A stretch of DNA of 64,000 nt from Flavobacterium flabelliforme. GTDB lineage: Bacteria > Bacteroidota > Bacteroidia > Flavobacteriales > Flavobacteriaceae. The notes below the pieces were generated by a model. That model did not search any database. It had not been told where the DNA came from and saw nothing but the letters and a program-made list of their open reading frames with translations. The number at the start of each line of letters is the position of its first letter. Position 1 is the stretch's first letter. The translations under genes were made by a program, and so were the position numbers. The DNA is taken from the NCBI RefSeq assembly GCF_017948675.1, contig NZ_JAGFBU010000005.1:124001-188000 (forward strand), read 5' to 3'. Positions 1-9,307 of the stretch are shown here, one piece after another.

Positions 1-1289
1 TAGATATTTCGTATGCTTTGCGTGCTGATGCAATTACTGAGAAAAGAGCTTCTTTTAAAAATGCTTCTGATAATGGATTTAAAGTGGCAACTTATCAAGA
101 ATTAATACCAACAGCTGACTTAGTTTGCAATCTTACTCCAGACAAACAACACACTTCTGTTGTGAATGCCATTATGCCATTGATGAAAAATGGTGCGACA
201 TTAGCCTATTCACACGGTTTTAATATTGTAGAAGAAGGAATGCAAATTCGTAAGGATATCACCGTAATAATGTGCGCGCCAAAATGTCCAGGATCAGAAG
301 TGAGAGAGGAATACAAAAGAGGTTTTGGAGTGCCAACATTAATCGCAGTTCACCCAGAAAATGATCCAAATGGTTTTGGTTTTGAACAAGCCAAAGCTTA
401 TGCAGTAGCGACTGGCGGACATAAAGCAGGAGTTTTAAATTCTTCTTTTGTTGCTGAAGTAAAATCAGATTTAATGGGAGAACAAACCATCCTTTGCGGA
501 ATGTTGCAAACAGGCTCAATATTATGTTTTGATAAAATGGTTGAAAAAGGAATCGAGCCTGCTTACGCTTCAAAATTAATTCAATATGGTTGGGAAACCA
601 TTACGGAAGCCTTAAAGCATGGCGGAATTACCAATATGATGGATCGTTTGAATAACCCTTCAAAAATTGAAGCTTACCGATTAGCAGATGAATTAAAAGA
701 TATATTGCGTCCGTTATTTCAAAAACACATGGATGACATCATATCTGGTGAATTTTCGAAAAATATGATGATCGATTGGTCTAATGATGATGTCAATTTA
801 TTAAAATGGAGAGCTGCAACTGCAGAAACTAAATTTGAAAAAACCGCTCCAACAACAACGCCTATTTCTGAACAAGAATATTTTGATAATGGCGTTTTGA
901 TGATTGCAATGGTTAAGGCAGGAGTAGAGTTAGCTTTTGAGACCATGACTGAAACTGGAATTATAGAGGAATCTGCTTATTATGAGTCCTTACATGAATT
1001 GCCATTGATTGCCAATACTGTGGCAAGAAAAAAATTATATGAAATGAATAGAATTATTTCGGATACAGCAGAATATGGTTGCTATTTATTTGATCATGCC
1101 TGCAAACCTTTATTAGCGGACTTTATGAAATCCATTGATACAAATGTGATTGGGAAACCTTTTTCTGACTCTAATGCAGTAGAAAACGCAGTTCTTATCG
1201 CCGTAAACAAAAGTATTCGTCAACATCCAATAGAAGAGGTTGGAGAATGGTTGAGAGAATCTATGACCGCAATGAAGAAAATAGGATAA
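1..1289 (+). CDS. ilvC: Ketol-acid reductoisomerase (class II), 5'-truncated
   Basis: Second enzyme of branched-chain amino acid synthesis: NADPH-dependent isomeration and reduction of acetolactate or acetohydroxybutyrate in the cytosol. The reading frame is open from base 3, where [10 protein letters not shown] matches the E. coli IlvC region just after the Rossmann glycine motif, so the first roughly 60 residues lie outside the window. Visible landmarks are [26 protein letters not shown], the metal-binding stretch [10 protein letters not shown] and the second C-terminal domain [18 protein letters not shown], which marks the long class II form. The TTG at 18 is not the start. No downstream partner follows closely. 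Identification is close to certain from direct similarity to the E. coli protein. Confidence 0.97.
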   Translation, partial: DISYALRADAITEKRASFKNASDNGFKVATYQELIPTADLVCNLTPDKQHTSVVNAIMPLMKNGATLAYSHGFNIVEEGMQIRKDITVIMCAPKCPGSEVREEYKRGFGVPTLIAVHPENDPNGFGFEQAKAYAVATGGHKAGVLNSSFVAEVKSDLMGEQTILCGMLQTGSILCFDKMVEKGIEPAYASKLIQYGWETITEALKHGGITNMMDRLNNPSKIEAYRLADELKDILRPLFQKHMDDIISGEFSKNMMIDWSNDDVNLLKWRAATAETKFEKTAPTTTPISEQEYFDNGVLMIAMVKAGVELAFETMTETGIIEESAYYESLHELPLIANTVARKKLYEMNRIISDTAEYGCYLFDHACKPLLADFMKSIDTNVIGKPFSDSNAVENAVLIAVNKSIRQHPIEEVGEWLRESMTAMKKIG

Positions 1290-1403
1290 CTTTTCAAAAA
1301 TTATATTTCACAATAAAAAAAATCGGGGATTAGCATTCTATGGTTTAGTACTATGTTGAATTAGTTAAGTTATTAAATCTAAAAACAAATGGAAGGCTTG
1401 TAC

Positions 1404-1441
1404 ATCCACTTAACTTTAAATGAGGTTATAGTTAAGTGGAT
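1404..1441. repeat. Perfect 11-bp inverted repeat
   Basis: ATCCACTTAAC at 1404-1414 is exactly complementary to GTTAAGTGGAT at 1431-1441, with a 16-base loop. It lies in the ilvC-acs gap, upstream of a terminator. It may be an RNA hairpin (3' UTR or small RNA) or a protein-binding site. The complementarity is seen directly; the role is inferred. Confidence 0.6.
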
Positions 1442-1567
1442 TAATCCCTATTCTTGAAATTATTTAGGATAAGTCTAAAGAATATTATCTTTAGTTATTA
1501 AAAATAATTAGCTGATTTAAATCTTGTTAAAGCAACTTTTGTCTTTACAATATAAGCATACAGATAC

Positions 1568-1601
1568 AAAACGAGAAAGAATTAAACTTTCTCGTTTTTT
1601 T
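1568..1601 (+). terminator. Rho-independent terminator in ilvC-acs gap
   Basis: The arms AAAACGAGAAAG (1568-1579) and CTTTCTCGTTTT (1587-1598) are perfectly complementary across a 7-base loop and run into a T tract. It could end a long ilvC 3' UTR or a separate small transcript. Confidence 0.8.
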
Positions 1602-1753
1602 ATGCTTTCTTATTTGTTAGCGACTAAAAATCATCTAAATAGCTATTAAAAAACCCTGTTTATTTTGCTTGTATTTAGATTTGAATCATTATATATAATG
1701 CTGATAATTTTAAGAATAGCGCGAGATTTAATACTTTTATAAAAAATTTGAAT

Positions 1754-3661
1754 ATGAGCTACTACAAAATTGATAATCTAGAACAATATTTTAAACATTA
1801 CAATAAATCAGTTCGTGAACCTAGAAAATTTTGGGGTAAAATAGCACAAGAAAATTTTACTTGGTACCAACAATGGGATAAAGTTGTTGAGTTTGATATG
1901 GCAGAAGCAGATATTAAGTGGTTTACAGAAGCAAAAGTAAATATTGTAAAAAACTGTATCGATAGACATTTAGCTAAAAGAGGAGACAAAACTGCAATTA
2001 TTTTCGAACCCAATGATCCTTCAGAAACAGCATTACATATCACATATAATGAGTTGCACGAAAGAGTTTGTAAAATGGCAAATGTATTGCGTGAACAAGG
2101 CGTAAAAAAAGGAGATCGTGTGTGTATTTACTTGCCTATGATTCCTGAATTAGCCATTGCTACTTTAGCTTGTGCAAGAATTGGAGCCATACATTCGGTT
2201 GTTTTTGCGGGATTTTCCGCCTCAGCCGTTGCCAACAGAATTAATGATAGTGAATGTAAAATAGTTATCACTTCTGATGGAGGATACAGAGGAAATAAAA
2301 CAATAGATTTAAAAGGAATTATAGACGAAGCTTTAGACAAATGCAGCTGTGTTGAAAGTGTTTTAGTAGTCAAAAGAATTAATTCTGAGATAAATATGAA
2401 AGAAGGCCGTGACCAATGGTTGCAACCTCTTTTAGATGAAGCTAGTGATAATAATGTAGCAGAAATAATGGATGCAGAAGATCCTTTATTTATACTCTAC
2501 ACTTCTGGATCTTCAGGAAAACCAAAAGGAATGGTTCATACTACTGCGGGTTATATGGTTTATACCGCATATACTTTCAAAAACGTATTTAACTACGAAG
2601 AAAATGATGTATTTTGGTGTACCGCAGATATTGGTTGGATCACCGGACATTCGTATATTTTATATGGACCATTATTAAATGGAGCTACAACTGTTATTTT
2701 TGAAGGTGTTCCTTCTTATCCAGATTTTAGTCGTTTTTGGGAAATTATCGAAAAACATAAAATAACACAATTTTATACCGCCCCAACGGCCATTCGCGCT
2801 TTGGCAAAAGAAAACTTAGAATATGTTCAAAAACATCCTCTAACTTCTTTAAAAGTAATTGGCTCCGTGGGAGAACCTATAAATGAAGAGGCATGGCATT
2901 GGTACAACGACCATGTAGGAAGTAAAAGATGTCCTTTAGTCGATACTTGGTGGCAAACTGAAACTGGAGGTATACTTATTTCTCCTATTGCCTTTGTCAC
3001 TCCAACAAAGCCAACTTATGCTTCCTTACCATTACCAGGAATTCAGCCCGTATTAATGGATGATAAACGAAATGAAATAGAAGGAAATCAAGTAAATGGT
3101 AGTCTTTGTATTAAATTTCCATGGCCAGGTATTGCACGAACAATTTGGGGAGATCATCAGCGGTATAAAGACACTTATTTTTCTGCTTTTCCAGGTAAAT
3201 ATTTTACTGGAGACGGCGCGCTTAGAGATGAAGTAGGTTATTATAGAATTACTGGTCGAGAAGATGATGTTGTTATTGTTTCTGGACACAATTTAGGAAC
3301 AGCACCAATTGAAGATGCTATAAATGAACATCCTGCTGTTGCAGAATCTGCCATTGTAGGTTTTCCACATGATGTAAAAGGAAATGCATTATATGCTTTT
3401 GTAATTTTGAAAGAAGTTGGAGAATATAGAGTTCGAGAAAACTTAGTAAAAGAAATTAATCAATTGATTTCAGATCATATTGGCCCAATTGCTAAAATAG
3501 ATAAAATTCAGTTTGTTACTGGCTTGCCAAAAACTAGATCTGGTAAAATTATGCGTAGAATATTGCGAAAAATAGCAGAAGGCGATTATTCGAATTTTGG
3601 TGATATTTCTACTTTGCTAAATCCTGAAATTGTTGAAGAAATAAAAGAAGGTAAAATCTAA
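1754..3661 (+). CDS. acs: Acetyl-CoA synthetase (AMP-forming)
   Basis: Activates acetate to acetyl-CoA through acetyl-AMP in the cytosol. The protein has 635 residues from the ATG at 1754; the TTG at 1748 adds only two residues and is less likely. Landmarks are the nucleotide P-loop YTSGSSGKPKG near residue 250, DTWWQTETGG near 396, YFTGDGALRD, SGHNLGTAPIEDA and the C-terminal PKTRSGKIMRRILRKIA, whose SGK lysine is the one acetylated in well-studied Acs enzymes. Length and motifs are normal for Acs. A strong terminator follows at 3685. In many bacteria acs is genetically linked to a DUF294 protein and an exonuclease; such a pair occurs here at 10.1-12.6 kb. Confidence 0.97.
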   Translation: MSYYKIDNLEQYFKHYNKSVREPRKFWGKIAQENFTWYQQWDKVVEFDMAEADIKWFTEAKVNIVKNCIDRHLAKRGDKTAIIFEPNDPSETALHITYNELHERVCKMANVLREQGVKKGDRVCIYLPMIPELAIATLACARIGAIHSVVFAGFSASAVANRINDSECKIVITSDGGYRGNKTIDLKGIIDEALDKCSCVESVLVVKRINSEINMKEGRDQWLQPLLDEASDNNVAEIMDAEDPLFILYTSGSSGKPKGMVHTTAGYMVYTAYTFKNVFNYEENDVFWCTADIGWITGHSYILYGPLLNGATTVIFEGVPSYPDFSRFWEIIEKHKITQFYTAPTAIRALAKENLEYVQKHPLTSLKVIGSVGEPINEEAWHWYNDHVGSKRCPLVDTWWQTETGGILISPIAFVTPTKPTYASLPLPGIQPVLMDDKRNEIEGNQVNGSLCIKFPWPGIARTIWGDHQRYKDTYFSAFPGKYFTGDGALRDEVGYYRITGREDDVVIVSGHNLGTAPIEDAINEHPAVAESAIVGFPHDVKGNALYAFVILKEVGEYRVRENLVKEINQLISDHIGPIAKIDKIQFVTGLPKTRSGKIMRRILRKIAEGDYSNFGDISTLLNPEIVEEIKEGKI

Positions 3662-3684
3662 ATAAAATTTATATAATGAAAAGT

Positions 3685-3724
3685 AAGGTTAAGAATCTGT
3701 GATAAGATTTTTAGCCTTTTTTTT
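3685..3724 (+). terminator. acs terminator overlapping the converging gene
   Basis: AAGGTTAAGAATCT (3685-3698) pairs with AGATTTTTAGCCTT (3705-3718) in 14 consecutive pairs, two of them G-U, followed by eight T bases. The stop codon and last codons of the minus-strand gene at 3689 lie inside the stem. Confidence 0.8.
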
Positions 3725-4405
3725 ATCCGTTATCATGAATTTATAAATGAGATAAAACGAAGTAAAATGTAAGAGTCTGTCAAAAGTGTTTAAAATTACA
3801 TTCTCAACAAAGTAAGTTCCTATCGCAGCAAATATATCATTAAATATTAACGCTATAGAGCCAAAAAAATAATAAAATGCTTTTTTATCCGCAAACTTCC
3901 CTAAATACAAAACTGCTGTAACACCAAGAAATACGGTCGCTATTGCATTAAAAACTAAAATAATATTGAGATATTCGTCACCAATTGCAGATATTAAAAT
4001 ATATAGAATAGCGCATAAAAAAACTACGTTGAGAGTTAAAATAAATAAAGTAAAAGCGCTTGGTGCAGTATCTATTTTTATTTTTTTTATTGATTTATAA
4101 CCTAAATTTATTAAAGATAGATAGCAAAAAAAAGAAGCTATTAAAGCCATTCTGAATAATTGTGCCGAATCTTCCCAAAATAAAAGCAACAATTCATTCA
4201 AATAAAATAAAACGACAAATAAATAATAATTAGGATTAAATTTATTGTAATTATTAACTAAAGCGTACAGTAAAAATGACGGGATTATAAGCGGTTTAAT
4301 ATAAATAATCAAATTTGGGTCAAAAAATATTCCGGCACAAAAATATATTCCCAAAAAAAATATTGGGATGATTAACAGTACATTTTTTATATTTTGAGTG
4401 TTCAT
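3689..4405 (-). CDS. YhhN-like integral membrane protein
   Basis: A 238-residue protein made almost entirely of hydrophobic segments, about eight by eye, with short charged loops and a lysine-rich C-terminus. The early KPLIIPSFLLY segment and the later FGSIALIFNDIFAAIGTY segment resemble the YhhN family, which includes eukaryotic lysoplasmalogenases; the family call is moderate. The ATG at 4405 is preferred over an upstream TTG. A TAGATTTG box sits just upstream at 4413-4420. The gene diverges from the polyketide locus and converges on acs. Whether it acts on plasmalogen-like lipids is unknown, and a link to the neighbouring lipid locus is only positional. Confidence 0.55.
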   Translation of the reverse strand: MNTQNIKNVLLIIPIFFLGIYFCAGIFFDPNLIIYIKPLIIPSFLLYALVNNYNKFNPNYYLFVVLFYLNELLLLFWEDSAQLFRMALIASFFCYLSLINLGYKSIKKIKIDTAPSAFTLFILTLNVVFLCAILYILISAIGDEYLNIILVFNAIATVFLGVTAVLYLGKFADKKAFYYFFGSIALIFNDIFAAIGTYFVENVILNTFDRLLHFTSFYLIYKFMITDKKKAKNLITDS

Positions 4406-4412
4406 TACCAAA

Positions 4413-4420
4413 CAAATCTA
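4413..4420 (-). promoter_or_regulatory. TAnnTTTG -7 box for YhhN-like gene
   Basis: On the minus strand this reads TAGATTTG, a full match to the Bacteroidota -7 consensus, seven bases upstream of the ATG at 4405. No clear -33 TTG at usual spacing was seen. Confidence 0.35.
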
Positions 4421-4489
4421 GTATTTTAATTTTTTATTACATAAACTAATCAAAATTTAATACGGTTTAGATGTTATTATTCCACTAAA

Positions 4490-5638
4490 ATGCTAAATTT
4501 ACCTGATATGGAACAAAAAAAAATAGTGATTGTTGGTGGAGGATTAGCGGGTTTAACAGCTGCTATACATTTATCTAAAATCGGAATGAAAGTTGTTTTA
4601 TTCGAAAAAAATGAATACCCAAAACATAAGGTTTGTGGAGAATATATTTCTAATGAAGTAGTGTCTTATCTTAAATTTCTTGATTTAAATATCTCAAGCC
4701 TAAATCCCACTAATATTACTCGTTTAGAGTTTTCTACTGTTTCTGGCAAAATAATTAAAAGTAAATTACCTCTTGGAGGTTTTGGAATTAGTCGTTACGT
4801 TTTAGATGAATATTTGTTCAAAATAGCAATCGCTGTAGGCTGTGAAGTAATACAAGATACAGTAGAATCTATTGTTTATAAAGAGGATGAGTTTACGATA
4901 ACCACAGCAAATAATACAGTTTTTAAATCAGAAATTGTAATAGGTGCTTTTGGTAAACGCTCTAACATAGATCAAAAATTAAATCGTAATTTCATTCAGA
5001 AAAAATCAGCTTGGTTGGCCGTAAAAGCACATTATTCTGGAAATTTCCCTGATGATTTGGTTGGTTTGCATAATTTTAGTGGTGGATATTGTGGCGTTTC
5101 TAAAGTAGAAAATAATAGTATAAACATTTGCTATTTAGCCAATTATGAAACTTTTAAAAAATATAAAAACATTAGTGATTATCAAGAGCAAGTAGTGAAT
5201 AAAAACCCTCATTTGAAAAAAGTATTTAATCACAGTAAAATAATTTTTGAAAATCCTTTAACAATAAGTCAAATCTCATTTGATAAAAAGGAAAGTGTTG
5301 AAAATCACATTTTAATGATTGGTGATACTGCTGGTTTAATTCATCCTTTATGCGGAAACGGAATGGCTATGGCTATAAATAGTGCTAAAATTGTATCTGA
5401 GTTGGTAGGTAAATTTTACAGCACAGAAATTAAATCTAGAGAAGATTTAGAGAAAAGATACAAGAAAGAATGGGATTTAAATTTTAAAGGACGTCTTAAA
5501 ACGGGACGATTATTATCTAATCTATTACAGAAGCCAAAACTATCTTCGTTGGCAATGCGTATATTAACTGTATTTCCGTTTATATTGCCTGTAATAATTA
5601 AAAAAACACACGGAAAACCAATTACTTTCAACTTATAA
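4490..5638 (+). CDS. FAD-dependent oxidoreductase of the type III PKS locus
   Basis: A 382-residue flavoprotein. It starts with the FAD-binding Rossmann motif VGGGLAGLTAAIHL, continues with KHKVCGEYIS and ends with the second FAD motif MIGDTAGLIHPLCGNG near residue 280, the pattern of the geranylgeranyl-reductase/halogenase/aromatic hydroxylase group. It probably hydroxylates or oxidises the product of the type III PKS two genes downstream. The gene ends two bases before the methyltransferase start, so the first three genes form a tight operon. Streptomyces srsABC likewise pairs a type III PKS with a methyltransferase and a flavoprotein hydroxylase; that parallel is functional and not a claim of orthology. 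A start at 4508 is possible. Confidence 0.8.
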   Translation: MLNLPDMEQKKIVIVGGGLAGLTAAIHLSKIGMKVVLFEKNEYPKHKVCGEYISNEVVSYLKFLDLNISSLNPTNITRLEFSTVSGKIIKSKLPLGGFGISRYVLDEYLFKIAIAVGCEVIQDTVESIVYKEDEFTITTANNTVFKSEIVIGAFGKRSNIDQKLNRNFIQKKSAWLAVKAHYSGNFPDDLVGLHNFSGGYCGVSKVENNSINICYLANYETFKKYKNISDYQEQVVNKNPHLKKVFNHSKIIFENPLTISQISFDKKESVENHILMIGDTAGLIHPLCGNGMAMAINSAKIVSELVGKFYSTEIKSREDLEKRYKKEWDLNFKGRLKTGRLLSNLLQKPKLSSLAMRILTVFPFILPVIIKKTHGKPITFNL

Positions 5639-5639
5639 A

Positions 5640-6347
5640 ATGGCATTAAATACAAAATATAGGACAGACGAACCTGAAATTATGGACGATTTTGCTATGG
5701 AAGGAGAAATCCTGCGTGACGCTTTAGACAAAATTGCTAAAATTAATCAGCTTTTAGGAGGAAACAAGTTAACTTTACAAGGAGTCCAAGATTTGCTTCC
5801 GGCTACTCCTAACGAAATAGTGATTGTAGATGTTGGTTGTGGTAATGGTGATATGCTGCGTACTTTAGCTGAATTTGGGTTAAAAAATAATTTAAAATTC
5901 AAATTAATTGGAATAGATGCTAATAATTTTACGGTCTCACACGCAAAACAACTTTCAGAAAAATATCCCAATATTAGTTATTTATGCCAAGATATATTCA
6001 GTAAAGAATTTGTTGATGTAAAGTATGATATTATATTATGTACGTTGACATTACATCATTTTAAAGACGATGAAATTGTTTATTTGTTAAACACTTTTTA
6101 CACAAAAGCAACGATTGGTATTGTAATTAATGATTTACAACGAAGCGCAATTGCTTATCGTTTGTTTCAAGGGTTGTGCTTTGTTTTTCAATTGAATGCG
6201 ATGTCTCGAGAAGATGGATTAGTTTCAATATTAAGAGGATTTAAAAAAGAAGAGCTAGTTGCTTTTTCTAAAAAATTAAACTTTAGTAAATATAAAATTC
6301 ATTGGAGATGGGCTTTTAGATACCAATGGATAATTTCAAAAATATGA
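5640..6347 (+). CDS. Class I SAM-dependent methyltransferase of the PKS locus
   Basis: A 235-residue protein with SAM motif I VDVGCGNGDMLRTL near residue 62, the acidic motif LIGIDAN and a motif resembling UbiE-type enzymes, CTLTLHHFKDDEI. It is a cytosolic small-molecule methyltransferase and probably methylates the phenolic lipid made by the adjacent type III PKS, either on carbon or oxygen. The start lies two bases after the preceding stop, and the stop overlaps the ATG of the PKS gene by four bases (ATGA), so translation is likely coupled. The substrate cannot be read from the sequence. Confidence 0.85.
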   Translation: MALNTKYRTDEPEIMDDFAMEGEILRDALDKIAKINQLLGGNKLTLQGVQDLLPATPNEIVIVDVGCGNGDMLRTLAEFGLKNNLKFKLIGIDANNFTVSHAKQLSEKYPNISYLCQDIFSKEFVDVKYDIILCTLTLHHFKDDEIVYLLNTFYTKATIGIVINDLQRSAIAYRLFQGLCFVFQLNAMSREDGLVSILRGFKKEELVAFSKKLNFSKYKIHWRWAFRYQWIISKI

Positions 6348-7396
6348 GTGTAAAAATAAAAACAGTAACAAAGCAGTTACCTAAATATTTCAGAAATACA
6401 ACTGAAATAATCCCTTTTCTAGATGCTTGGTTAGTAGGTCAAGAAGATCGATTTATCAGAAAAGTAAAAAAAATTTTTGAAGGAGCCGCTGTAGATAAAC
6501 GATATTCAATCATGGATCCTATCGAAGTTTTTTCCAAAACTTCTTTTGAGGAAAGAAATGACATCTATGTTCGAGAGGTGATTGATCTAGGAGAAAAAGT
6601 TTTAGAAAAAGCTCTAGTCAAAGCTCAATGGAAACCAGAAGATTTAGACTATATTATTACAGTAAGTTGTACCGGGATTATGATTCCGTCCTTAGATGCT
6701 TATTTGATAAATAAACTAAAACTGAGACAAGATATTGTCAGACTTCCTGTTACTGAAATGGGTTGTGCTGCTGGAGTCTCTGGAATTATTTATGCCAAGA
6801 ATTTCTTAAAAGCGAATCCAGGCAAAAGAGCGGCTGTTATTGCGGTCGAAAGTCCTACTGCAACTTTTCAATTGGATGATTTTTCGATGGCAAATATTGT
6901 AAGCGCTGCTATTTTTGGTGATGGCGCAGCTTGCGTATTACTTTCTTCTCATGAAGATGATGAAGGTCCCGAAGTGGTGGCCGAAGAAATGTACCATTTT
7001 TATGATAATATCGATATGATGGGTTTTAAACTTACTAATTCGGGCTTGCAAATGGTCTTGGATATTGAGGTTCCCGAAACTATATCGTCCCATTTTCCAA
7101 ATATTATTAATCCTTTTTTAGAAAAAAATAATCTTAATATCGCTCAAATTGATCATTTAATTTTTCATCCTGGAGGAAAAAAAATTGTGCAAACCGTAGA
7201 AGCTTTATTTTCGGATATGGGAAAAAATATTAATGATACTAAAGAAGTTTTGCGATTATACGGAAACATGTCTAGCGCAACTGTTTTATATGTTTTAGAG
7301 CGAATTATGGATGATAATCCTAAAAAAGGCACAAAAGGCTTAATGTTGAGTTTTGGCCCTGGATTTTCGGCTCAAAGAGTATTATTACAGTTTTAA
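6344..7396 (+). CDS. Type III polyketide synthase (chalcone synthase-like)
   Basis: A 350-residue ketosynthase homodimer of the chalcone/alkylresorcylic acid synthase family, which extends an acyl starter with malonyl-CoA and cyclises it. From the ATG at 6344 the triad is Cys141 in EMGCAAG, His275 in IFHPGGKK and Asn308 in YGNMSSA; the C-terminal LSFGPGFSAQ matches the family GPG loop. An upstream ATG at 6326 is possible, but the 6344 start gives a 4-base ATGA overlap with the methyltransferase stop, typical of coupled genes. Downstream genes for a dehydratase, ketosynthase, ACP and phosphopantetheinyl transferase suggest an ACP-bound fatty starter, giving an alkylresorcinol, alkylpyrone or related lipid. 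The starter and the cyclisation mode are inferred. Confidence 0.92.
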   Translation: MSVKIKTVTKQLPKYFRNTTEIIPFLDAWLVGQEDRFIRKVKKIFEGAAVDKRYSIMDPIEVFSKTSFEERNDIYVREVIDLGEKVLEKALVKAQWKPEDLDYIITVSCTGIMIPSLDAYLINKLKLRQDIVRLPVTEMGCAAGVSGIIYAKNFLKANPGKRAAVIAVESPTATFQLDDFSMANIVSAAIFGDGAACVLLSSHEDDEGPEVVAEEMYHFYDNIDMMGFKLTNSGLQMVLDIEVPETISSHFPNIINPFLEKNNLNIAQIDHLIFHPGGKKIVQTVEALFSDMGKNINDTKEVLRLYGNMSSATVLYVLERIMDDNPKKGTKGLMLSFGPGFSAQRVLLQF

Positions 7397-7479
7397 AATT
7401 TATCATCTATACAGAGATTATAAGCTAATGTCGATTATGAAATAATCAGTGAATTTATAATATAAAAAATATTTCGTTA

Positions 7480-7908
7480 ATGAAGTTTCAAGAAATTATA
7501 TCAAGATTACCGTATTCCAAACCCTTTTTATTTGTAGATGAAATCATTCATATTGATGAAAAAGGAGTAGAAGGTACTTTTACTTTTGATGAAAATCTAG
7601 AATTTTATAAAGGTCATTTTAGAGATTTTCCAATAACACCAGGAGTAATTTTGACTGAAACTATGGCTCAAATCGGCCTTGTATGTTTGGGTCTGTTTTT
7701 GTTAAATGATACATTTAGTAAAAATACATCAATTGCCTTAACATCAACAGAAATTGATTTTTTAAAAGGAGTTTATCCTAACGAAAAAGTAACTGTTTTT
7801 TCAGAGAAAATTTATTTTAGATTTGGAAAATTAAAATGCAAGGTTTGGATGAAAAATACAAAAGGAGAAGTAGTTTGTTCTGGAACAATCGCTGGAATGA
7901 TCGTATAA
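7480..7908 (+). CDS. FabZ-like 3-hydroxyacyl-ACP dehydratase
   Basis: A 142-residue single hotdog domain. His46 in YKGHFRDFPITPGV and Glu60 in LTETMAQ are 14 residues apart, the same spacing as the catalytic His and Glu of E. coli FabZ, so the enzyme should be active. It dehydrates 3-hydroxyacyl-ACP in chain elongation. It lies 83 bases after the type III PKS and 53 before the ketosynthase, on the same strand. No reductase genes are present in the locus, so the ketoreductase and enoylreductase steps would have to come from the housekeeping fatty acid system, or the chain stays unsaturated. Confidence 0.85.
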   Translation: MKFQEIISRLPYSKPFLFVDEIIHIDEKGVEGTFTFDENLEFYKGHFRDFPITPGVILTETMAQIGLVCLGLFLLNDTFSKNTSIALTSTEIDFLKGVYPNEKVTVFSEKIYFRFGKLKCKVWMKNTKGEVVCSGTIAGMIV

Positions 7909-7961
7909 TTAGTTTACAATTGTCACTGAAATTTGTATTCTTACTAAAATTGACTTTATAA

Positions 7962-9236
7962 ATGAATAAAAGGGTAGTAATAACAGGACTTGGAATAGTG
8001 GCACCAAACGGAGTAGGGCTTGAAGCATTTACTCATGCCATAAAAAATGGAATTTCAGGAATAAAACACGATCCAGAATTAGAAAGATTGCAATTTTCAT
8101 GTCAGATTTCTGGTAAACCAGAGATTTCAAACGAATTATCACTGCGTTATTTTTCAGAGTTAGAACTTCGTAACTTTAATTCCTCTGGCATACTGTATGG
8201 CGTTATAGCAGGAATTGATGCTTGGAAAGATGCAGGATTACCAGTAGAAAACAACCAAGATCCTGACTGGGATAGCGGAACTATTTTTGGTACAGGAACT
8301 TCTGGAATTGATAAATTTAGAGAAAGTATTTATAAAATTGATGACTTTCAAACCAGACGTTTGGGTAGCACTGCTGTGGCTCAAACCATGAATAGTGGCG
8401 TAAGCGCCTATTTAGGAGGTAAATTAGGTCTGGGAAATCAGGTAACTACCAATTCCTCAGCTTGCACTACAGGTACCGAAAGTATTTTAATGGCTTACGA
8501 GCGCATCAAACAAGGAAAAGCAAAGCGTATTTTGGCTGGAAGTACAAGTGATTCTGGACCTTATATATGGGGCGGTTTTGATGCCATGAGGGTTTGTACT
8601 TTTAAACACAATACCACACCTGAAGAAGGTTCAAGACCAATGAGTGCTAGCGCTTCTGGCTTTGTTCCAGGAAGTGGAGCAGGGGCTTTATTAATAGAAG
8701 ACCTCGAAACTGCTCTCGCTCGTGGGGCCAAAATTTATGCTGAAATTCTAGGAGGAAATGTAAATTCAGGAGGACAACGCGGTTTAGGAACTATGACAGC
8801 TCCAAATCCAATTGCAGTGCAAAAATGTATTGTAAATGCTATTGCTGATGCGGGAATAAAACCAGAAGCTATTGATGTTATAAATGGTCACTTGACTGCC
8901 ACATCAAAAGATAGTTTGGAAATCCAGAATTGGAGTGAAGCTTTGCAAAGAAATGGTTTAGATTTTCCTTACATAAATTCCTTAAAGTCTATGGTGGGAC
9001 ATTGTCTTTCTGCAGCCGGAAGTATAGAAAGTGTTGCATCTGTATTGCAATTGTATCACGGTTTTATTTTTCCAAACATCAATTGTGAAGATTTACACCC
9101 AGAAATTAAGGCAGTTGTAGACGAGAATAAAATACCTCAAAAAGTTATAAATCAAGATATAGATATAGTAGCTAAAGCTAGTTTTGGTTTTGGAGATGTG
9201 AATGGATGTTTGATTTTTAAAAAATTTAAAAACTAA
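7962..9236 (+). CDS. Beta-ketoacyl-ACP synthase (FabF-like)
   Basis: A 424-residue condensing enzyme. It has the complete Cys-His-His triad: Cys168 in NSSACTTGTES, His310 in INGHLTATSKDS and His347 in LKSMVGHCLSAAGS. The usual NAHGTST motif is changed to NGHLTAT and the C-terminal FGFGG loop to FGFGDVNG, so it differs from housekeeping FabF and is likely specialised. It probably elongates an acyl chain on the ACP encoded next, supplying the starter for the type III PKS. No chain-length factor (a KS paralogue lacking Cys) is present in the locus. Confidence 0.88.
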   Translation: MNKRVVITGLGIVAPNGVGLEAFTHAIKNGISGIKHDPELERLQFSCQISGKPEISNELSLRYFSELELRNFNSSGILYGVIAGIDAWKDAGLPVENNQDPDWDSGTIFGTGTSGIDKFRESIYKIDDFQTRRLGSTAVAQTMNSGVSAYLGGKLGLGNQVTTNSSACTTGTESILMAYERIKQGKAKRILAGSTSDSGPYIWGGFDAMRVCTFKHNTTPEEGSRPMSASASGFVPGSGAGALLIEDLETALARGAKIYAEILGGNVNSGGQRGLGTMTAPNPIAVQKCIVNAIADAGIKPEAIDVINGHLTATSKDSLEIQNWSEALQRNGLDFPYINSLKSMVGHCLSAAGSIESVASVLQLYHGFIFPNINCEDLHPEIKAVVDENKIPQKVINQDIDIVAKASFGFGDVNGCLIFKKFKN

Positions 9237-9307
9237 ATTGAAACAGTAAACAACTATCTTAGAGATTGGTTAAAAAATAATATAGTAGTATTAAATAGTA
9301 AATAAAC

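Larger units (their letters stand above)
1290..1753. other. Gene-free interval between ilvC and acs
   Basis: This 464-base stretch has no convincing reading frame. It holds a perfect 11-bp inverted repeat (1404-1414 with 1431-1441) and a strong intrinsic terminator (1568-1601) that lies about 280 bases past the ilvC stop. The remainder is AT-rich. The acs promoter must lie in the last 150 bases, but I see no perfect TAnnTTTG box there. Confidence 0.6.
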
